Below, in pieces: positions 50,601 through 59,600 of a stretch of DNA of 64,000 bases (its first letter is position 1; each line of letters opens with the position of its first letter). This DNA comes from Ovis canadensis (Eukaryota; Chordata; Mammalia; Artiodactyla; Bovidae): the NCBI RefSeq assembly GCF_042477335.2, contig NC_091255.1, forward strand, positions 26,452,501-26,516,500, given 5' to 3'. The position numbers were made by a program, and so were the translations under genes. The notes below the pieces were generated by a model. It was given only the letters and a program-made list of their open reading frames with translations. It was not told where the DNA came from and did no database searches.

Positions 50601-53600
50601 AAGCACGGCTTACCTAAACACAAATGTGAAATAATAATTTAGGTTTCTGGCAAATTATATTTAATAACAGAAAAAACAGAAAAGACAAAACTTTAGAGAG
50701 AGTAAAAAGACAGGTGGTTGTCAGGGGAAAAGGAAGGGATGAACAGGCAGAGCAATCCCTTAACAGGGATTGTTAAGGCAGCAAAACTACTCTGGATGGT
50801 ACTATTAATATAACGGTGGATACATGTCAGTATACATTTATCTAAATCCACAGATTATGCAACACCAAGAGTAAGCCTTAACTTAAACTATGAGGACTTC
50901 CTTGGTGGCGGAATGGATAAGAATCTGCCTGCCAATGCAGGGGACATGGGTTTGAGCCCTGGTCCAAGAAGATTCTACATGCCACAGAGCAACTAAGCCC
51001 ATTCCCACAACTGTTGAAGCCAGGGCTCTAGAGCCTGGGCCCCACAAGAGAATTCTGGGCTCCGCAACAAAAAGTAGCCCCCACCTGCTGCAACTAGAGA
51101 CAGCCCTTGCAAAGCAAGTCTAAATAAATAAACAAATGTTTTTTGGAAAGACTTAAATAAATAAACAAACATGGACATTGGGTGATAATGCTGCATTAAT
51201 GTAAGTTCACCAACGATAACCAGTGCACTATTCTGATACTGATAACGGGGGAGGCTTTGCCTATGTGGCAGCAGAGGCTATATGGGAAACCTGCACCTGT
51301 TGCTCAGCTTTGCTATGAGCCTGAAAGTGCTCTAAAAACTGAAATCCACGAAATATATACATAATGGAAAAATATAATCACAGATCGCACCAAATAAAGG
51401 ACCAAAAAAACGCCCATTCAAACTTTACCATGGAAATGAAATTACAGTGTATCTAATTATGCTTGGTTTGCCTTCATTTTTTTACTTGAAAGCTATCCAG
51501 ATAAACATAATTACATTTGTTAAAAAACACCCAGAAAGATGACTGTGTACAAAAATTACAGAAAAAAAAAAAAAAAGATGTCTGTACAGATTGGAATGGT
51601 TGGTTATTTCCATCTTCATGGCATCTTTTCTTTGTTTTTAGTCACTTTTAGGCTGAATCCTTTGGAGAGAAATTGAAAGGGCAGTAGGCATAGAAAAGAG
51701 CAAAGTCTACCCTGCAGGTCTGGCTCTGTCACTGATGTACTAAGCGACTCTGTGTATTCAAATATTATCTTCCAGATAATGTGTTTTCCATATTTTGAGT
51801 TTGTAAGGTTTTATATCTGTATTAAAAACAAATTGCAAACAAGCTATAAAACAGTTTACATTATACGATCTCTAAGCACAGGAAAACGTCTGGACTAATA
51901 AACTTGTAACTATTCAAAGTGGGTTACCCTTACAGAATAAGAAGGAAAAATTTTTTTAAAGCTTTCATTTTTATATGTATATACTACTGTGTTTTTTAAA
52001 TGAACGTTTGTTATTTCTTCAAAACTTTTAAAATGTTTTTTAAAAAATGTTGACGAGAATAGGCATAAAAAAATAAAAAAGAACAGGCATGGATATTCAG
52101 TACATAAGGAGGTTAGGAATGTTAGGGATTTGCTTTACAGGAGTAGAGTGATAGATATCTGTTGTTCTGGTAGCAAAAGTTTTGACAGGCTGGTGATAAA
52201 CCTTAGGGTAATAATACAGCTTAATTTAAATTAACAACTCCATCACTGAACCAGTTAACAAAGAGATCTGTTTTAGTACATGTGTGGGAAAAAAAACACG
52301 TGCATTTTGGCAAGTTCTACTATTACTTGAAATTGTTTTTTTCTTAATAGCTATTTTTCTGATTAAAGTTTTTAAAAGTTCTTATTTATAGAAAAACAGA
52401 AAACAGAAAAATGAAGGAAATTAAAATCAACCATAATCCTATCACCTCAAAAAATAGTTTCCAATGCCCTCCTTTGAGACCGAGCTGCCTGTCCTGCCAG
52501 CTCTTACTTACTCCTAATGTAACAGCAACTTCCGTCCTGATAGTTCTCTACTTTCTTCCTATGTATCAGCTTCTGGTAGCCCTCTTCCCATGCCCCCAGC
52601 TTAAAATGCACTGTGTATCACTTCAACTCTCAAAAACGTTTTAACCTTCTTTGGCACCACTGTCCTTCAAAAGAGGGCTAAATATTTACTTCATGAGATT
52701 AATGGTATGAGTACTAAGCATAATACCTGGAATGTGATAAGCTGTCAAAAAAAAAAAAAAGGACAGCTGTTAAAGAAAAACAAAGGAGATACCAACTTTC
52801 TGTGGCAGGGGGCTTTCTCCCAAGAATTACATTAGAATCACCCTGGTAGCTTTTTAGACACACACACATTTGTATCTACTCACCCAAGAGAGAATCCAAT
52901 TCTTTCACGGAGGGGATAAGCAGTCTGTTTCACAAAAGCAGCTAAACTATTCCTACACATTCTCCATTCAGGATAGTGGTAGTGGTTTTCAACTGGGTGG
53001 GGTGATTTTTCCCTCCCGGGGATATTTAGTAATGTCTGGAGATATTTTTGGTTGCCAATGTTGGGCGAGTTGGACTGCCACTGGCATCTCGTGTAGACAC
53101 CAGGGTTACTGTTAAACACCCTATAATGCATGAGACAGTCCCCCACAACAACGAATTATCTAGCCCATAATGTCAACAGTACCAGGGTTGAGAGACCCCA
53201 CTTTTTAGCCTCTCATCTAGAGAAATAAAACAAAAATTCAATCATGCTTATTTCTGTAACCAGCCTTAAGGAAAATGATTGGAATATAACTGCGATTAAG
53301 AACATCTTTTCTGGGACTTCCCTGGTGGTCTAGTGGCTGAGACGCTGCACTCCCAACACAGGGGGTGGAGGTTCAATCTCTAGTCAGGGAACTAGATCTC
53401 CCATGCCACAACTAAGAGTTTGCATGCTCCAACTAAAGATCCCACATGCTGCAACCAAGACCTGGACAAGCCTAAATAAACAGATAAATAAATAAATTTT
53501 TAAAAAGAGAACACCTTTTCTAAGCAAACTACACGATCTTTATCAATTGCTTTCATCTCACAATAAGATATATTGATTTTTTAATAAGCTAACTCACAGA

Positions 53601-56600
53601 GTGAACAGTCGAAAACAGTAAAGGGTTGTAGTTAACATAAAGGAGTCTATGAATTATGTGAATCTTCTTTTGGCGTATCACTTGCAAAAATAGTGGTTGT
53701 TATTTTAGAAAACAGAATACCACTTACAGGACTCCCTAATATTTCAATTACCTTTCTAGTCTGAGTCTCAAAATCTTCATCAGCAGCTTCAGATTTCTTA
53801 AACCTTATCTTAGATTTTTTTGGAGTACTAATTCTGGTGAATTTCATTCTGAAAGCAAACCAGAAAGATATTGACAAATATTTTTATGATTATAATGTCT
53901 AAGAATTTCAATTAAATTTAGTAAACAACTAACTAGAGCTCTAATTTCTGGACAGTTCTGAAGTACAAAACAAAAAAAATAAAACCCTCCATTAGTTTCA
54001 AGTCACTGGTTCCAATGTAAGCCAAACTCAATGTTAAACTCTTAGAAAACATAAAGCTTCTTTTGTAAATCTTAAGTTTTCCAGAAAATTAGTCCCTAAG
54101 ATCTTTCTTATCTTCCCTGATAGCTCAGCTGGTAAAGAATCCGCTTGCAATGCAGGAGACCCCAGTTCCATCCCTCGGTCGGGAAGATCCCCTGGAGAAG
54201 GGATAGGCTACCCACTCCAGTATTCCTGGGTCTCCCTTGTGGCTCAGCTGGTAAAGAATCCGCCTGCAATGTGGGAGACCTGGGTTCGATCCCTGAGTTG
54301 GGAAGATCTCCTGGAGAAGGGAAAGGCTACCCACTCCAGCATTCTGGCCTGGAGAATTCTATGGACTACAGTCCATGGGGTCACAGAGATGGACAAGGCT
54401 GAGCAACTTTCACTCTACTTCACTTCACTTCAAAAATCTTACATTAGCCAGAACCAGCATGCAAGTATATACCTCATAGTATATGGCTCAGTTTACCTAA
54501 AGTTCTATAACTTATTTTTAATCTCATGTTTGCTAAATGCACAGAATTCTTATTTGAAGGATATTCCTCCAGGAATTAGCAACTATGATAAACAAGAGTG
54601 TAAAGCTCATCTAAAATACATCCAGAATTCCTCTGAAAGCATGCCTGACTTTAAGTATGGAAAATAAGCCACATTTTTGAAACCCTGTTTTCTTTTTCTT
54701 ATAAATAAGCTGTGTTCTAGGGGGAAAAAAAACACCAAACTACTCTCCAGTGCTTGACGTCTTTTCCTTCAAATCTAATAACTTACACAGAATATTCAGA
54801 ACCGGAGAACAAAACAGAACTTTTACCTAATAGGACTCTCTGAATCAGAAGGTATGGTGATTAATTCCGCTGTATATAAGCGATGCTTCTCTGATAAGCT
54901 GGCTGCTTTTGGAGTCGAAGCTTTGACTGGACTATCCTCTTGCGCATCTTCAGAATCAGTACCTCGGACGATTATTGCAGCAGGCGTGCTGCTACTTCTT
55001 ACAGATCTTCTGCTTGATTTGGGTGTAGAAACATTTCCCAAGCTGTCTTCAGCCTCAGCTTTAGACTGTATAACCTTATCCTTAACTGGTAAGCTGGTTT
55101 TTTTTGAAGACTTATTATTACACAGAGAGGAAATCTTAGGATCATCATTTGCTGTACGTTCACAAACAAGGCTTTCCCTGTTAAATAATGTGCTGTTTTT
55201 GAGTTCTGTTTTCTTTTGTCTTAAACTCATTCTAAGACTGTTCTGATTTTGCTTCTCTTTAAAGGAAAGAGTTGTTTCTTTTTCCTGAGTATTTCCCTCT
55301 CTATTTTCAGCTGGAATACCACCAGTCTCTAACATTTTTTTATTCTTTTTCTTCAGTGTTTTACTTTTCTCCTTAGGAAAACTTCCTTTATCAATGTGGG
55401 GCTGTGAACTGCCATGATTTGAAACCATTTGGATATTAGGATTTTCCACGATTTTTTTAGAATTACTATCGTTTTCTTCCTCATTTAAAGATTTTTCATT
55501 GAGCTCTTTCTGCTTATCAGAAGACTTCTTGACTCCATTTTTAAGTGTATCTGATACTGGCTGCCTAAATGCTTTCATAAACTGTTGTCTTTCTTCTGGA
55601 GTGCATTTAGGTTTCACAGCATCAGAGCTTCCAGTTTCCAACACCGCCAATTCTAGTTCTTCCTCGTGTATAACCACGTTAGATTTTCTTTTCTGAACTG
55701 CCTGTTCATTCTCAGGATCAGACAGACTACTTTCCATTTCCACCTGCTTTTGTTTCAAGAAAATGGAGGGTATTCTCCCTGTCTTTTTGGGGGGGATAGG
55801 GTGAACCTGCGCGAGAACAGTGACTGTTTTAAAGCGGGTCTGTTGGGAAATTTCATAGGTTTCAGGGTCACTCATAGAACCACTTCTGACTGTATCCTCA
55901 ACAGTTTCAGAAGGAATACAAATTGACACTGTAGAGTCTGGTGTCTGCTCCACTTTATTTTCCTTGTGACTTTTTAAAAATTCCTCATATGAGACGGTTA
56001 CTGTACTATCCTTTAATGGGGCTATCTCAGTCATTTGATCTCTAGGCTCAGCATCATTTACAGCACTTTCGATTTCATTAGTTAGGGCAGGCCTTATCTG
56101 TTTACTATTGTTACCATCTTTTTTAAGGAGATTTAGTTCCTCTGCTAAGGGTAAGCTTTCAGATAGACCTATGACCTCTCGGTGCTTCCTTTTTCTCAGT
56201 GTTCTGCGATCGTTTTTTGAGGGCCCATGTTTAGGATTTACTTTCTTGGAACTTTTTTTGGAGGTCACAGTGCTTGACTGTTTTTTGAGACTTTGAATAC
56301 TTTCTGCAAGTACCTCGACATGTTTCTTGTCAAGTAAAGCGGAAGCACTACTTTCCACAAAATCGCTATCTAAACTACAGTCTTCTTTGCTCTCATCACT
56401 GTTAATGTCAATTGGAGTTTTATGTTCAGTTTTAATACTACTTAGTCGATGAGATAAATTTAGTCTCTTTCTTCTCTTCTTACACTGTGTATTTGAGAGC
56501 ATTTCCAAAGAGTCTTCGCCGCTGTCAGCAGGCAATGGTGTGGATGACTTTGTCTTGCACTTTTTTGTTGTCTGAGTCTTCTCATTTGTGAATGGAGTCT

Positions 56601-59600
56601 TTCTAAAGTAATCCAGAATATTATTGGATTTGGGTGGAGAGAAAACCCTGTCTCCAGTCTTCTCCATGGGTGATAAATACTTTGTGATTGTTCTGCAAGA
56701 AGTTCTGTCATCGTCTTTCCTTCGCTTCTTGCACGCCTATCAATTTAAAAGAAGAAAAAAAGCACTTATTTCAAGCAAAATACTATACAGTTTAAACATG
56801 GATTTATTATCTTATGTAATGGGATTAAAAAAGAAGGCTTCCTTACTTGATAAACATGATATATTAGGAAGAAAAAGAACTTTAAACTTAAACATACAAT
56901 CAAATCTCAATGTCACGTTGAGTTACACAATTATAACTTGTGTACTTTACTGTATGTATACTTCAATAGAAAGTTTCAAGGACACTGTATTTGTGTACAA
57001 ACACATTAATTACTGTTGGCCTCTGTTCATTTAATAACCTTCAAATAGTGCCACACACTCCAACAGAATTTGCAATGAACATGTTACATACAAATACATA
57101 AAGTCTGACCCATGATAGGAACTTTATAAATATTATTTCCATTCCCTTTATGGGTTTTTAGCTAAAAGTAAACAAATTATTCTAACTATTTCCAAGAAAC
57201 AGGTACACAGGGAACAAGCCTAGGATCCCAAAATTTACTAATTAAGCAAAAATTATAGTGGGCATTTTCTACAAATAAATAAGATTTTCCAGTATTTTAA
57301 TATGCTATTAAAACAAAAACAGATGCTTGCTCCTTGGAAGAAAACCTATGACCAACCTAGACAGCATATGAAAGAGCAAAGACATTACTTTGATGACAAA
57401 GGTCAGTATAGTCAAAGCTCTGGTTTTTCCAGTAGTCATGTACAAATGTGGGAGTTGAACTATAAAGAAGGCTGAATGCCGAAGAATTGATGCTTCTGAA
57501 CTGTGGTGTTGGAGAAGACTCTTGAGAGTGAGTCCCTTGGACTGCAAGGAGATCAAACCAGTCAATCCTAAAGGAAATCAGTCTTGAATATTCATTGGAA
57601 GGATTGATCTGAAACTAAAACTCCAGTACTGTGGAGTTTTACCCTGATGCTGGGAAAAGACTGACGGCGGGAAGAGAATGGGACAACAGAGAATGAGGTG
57701 GTTGGATGGCACCACCGATTCAATGGACATGGGTTTGAGCAAGCTCCAGGAGTTGCCGATGGACAGGGAAACCTGGCGTGCTGCAGTCCATGGGGTAGCA
57801 GAGTCAGACATGACCGAGCAATTGAACTGAACTGATTAAAACAGTTACTGCCTGACTCCTACACTAGTCATTGCCCTTATAAAAAAACTCCATCAGTCTT
57901 TTCGTTATTTTTAATTTCCTTCAGTTCATTTGCTAGAATAAACTTGCCAGAATAATAAAGAAACCTTTTTTTTAAGATAAGTAATCAAGAAATTATACTT
58001 CTAGAAAATTAACATGTATTATAAAGCTATCATGATTAAAGCATAGCACTGATGCATGAATAGGCAACTGAACAGAACCGATTAGAAAACCACAAAAAGA
58101 CTTAGATATTTAAGAATTGGCATATGATAATAACAGCACTCAAGTCAGTGGGCAAAGAATTAGTTAATAAAAAGTACTGGGGCAAATTTCTAACCCTTTG
58201 GATAAATATAAGGCAAAATAAATTACAGACAGATTAAAATTTTACCTCTTAAAATGAAGTGATAAATGTAGTAGAAGAAAATACTATTTAGTTGTTAGTA
58301 TTATTATCCTGAACTGGTATCAGAGGCAGTATACCATAGGCTCTGGAGTTAGGCAGATCTAAGTTCAAGTGATGGTTCTACTAGTGTGGGACCTTAAGCA
58401 AATTACTTTTAGTTTTCTAATTTACTTCTTCTAACCTAATTTAGATGGTCGGATGGCATCACTGACTCAATGGATGTGAGTTTGAGCAAACTCAGGGAAT
58501 CCTGTAGTCCTTCACCAGAGCGGGGGGCAGCTGTCGCTGCCATGGCCAGGACCCCCTGGCATGCCCCCCTGGCATGCTGCAATTCATGGGGTCACAAAGA
58601 GTCAGACACAATTTAATGACTGAACAACAACAACCTAGGTTAACTTACTTTTAATTACTACTTAACCTCTCATCCACAGAATACAGATAATAACACCTCA
58701 TCACAGAGTTGATATACTCTACCAATACTGAACAGTAAATATTATTACTATGAAATAACCCTCTAAGCCAGGCATAAAAAGCAGAAACTGTAACAAAAAG
58801 AAGGGAGAACTGCCCAAACAAAAAGCAAGAACTGTGTGATTCCAGTATTAAAATTTCTTTTCACACCTAAGACAAGCAGAGCAAGTGCCTTGATTTAGCA
58901 AACAAGCACCGGCATAACAACTAATAACAAGTGGACAACAGAACTCAATTCTAAAAAGAAAGAGTCCCAGTTACATAAGTGAATATACATCTTGGCTCAC
59001 TTCAAGGACATATATACAGCGCATACATACATCAGATAGAATGCCAGCCTGAGATGAAAAGGTGTAAAAAACAGCAACCATCTACTTTAAGATGCTACTT
59101 CACTACTTCATGGTGTTAGAAGCTCTTTATAACAACTGCTAGTACATTTCCCTGAAACTTGATGAACACAAGAGAAAAACAGTATGGCAAGGTGGGACTT
59201 CTAACTGCAGTATCTTAAGCTATGGAAGAATGAGAAAGTGACTTTTAAATGAAGGGTTCTGTTTGATTCCTGTAGTGGCAATCTAATCGGTATTCCTAGA
59301 GCCGGTGGATTTGGGTGGACAAGTAGAACTCAAAGATTCTTTTCAACGTTAAAGTTCTCTGCTGCTTTATCATAAACTCAAACTAGACCATGGGATCCTT
59401 CATGACATTAACCAAGGCCAAAATATCCAGTTTCAACATTTCAGGATCTGGGAACTGGTCCTTAACAAGGCATCCTGAAGTCCCCGCAAACATCACACTC
59501 CTAACGTTTGCCAGGACCTATCACGTCTTCAAGAAACGATACACCCCAGCAATTGTCGCACACAATGTCACAACTCTGTGGGGCCTCACCAGGTCCCTCC

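Larger units (their letters stand above)
26628..54826 (-). other. ATAD5: ATAD5 introns 2-22, unassigned stretches
   Basis: Apart from the mobile elements listed, the introns are AT-rich with no additional supported exon. Stretches over 300 bp with nothing clear are 29060-30600, 33930-34870, 37060-38220, 45670-46200, 47130-47740, 49090-49590 and 51345-52800. Intron 13 is only 86 bp and intron 22 is 113 bp. Confidence 0.75.

Noticed and set aside
54239..54310. Possible tRNA gene (A and B boxes in TGGCTCAGCTGG and GGTTCGATCC)
   Set aside because: It is the tRNA-derived head of a Bov-tA SINE; no complete cloverleaf is apparent.
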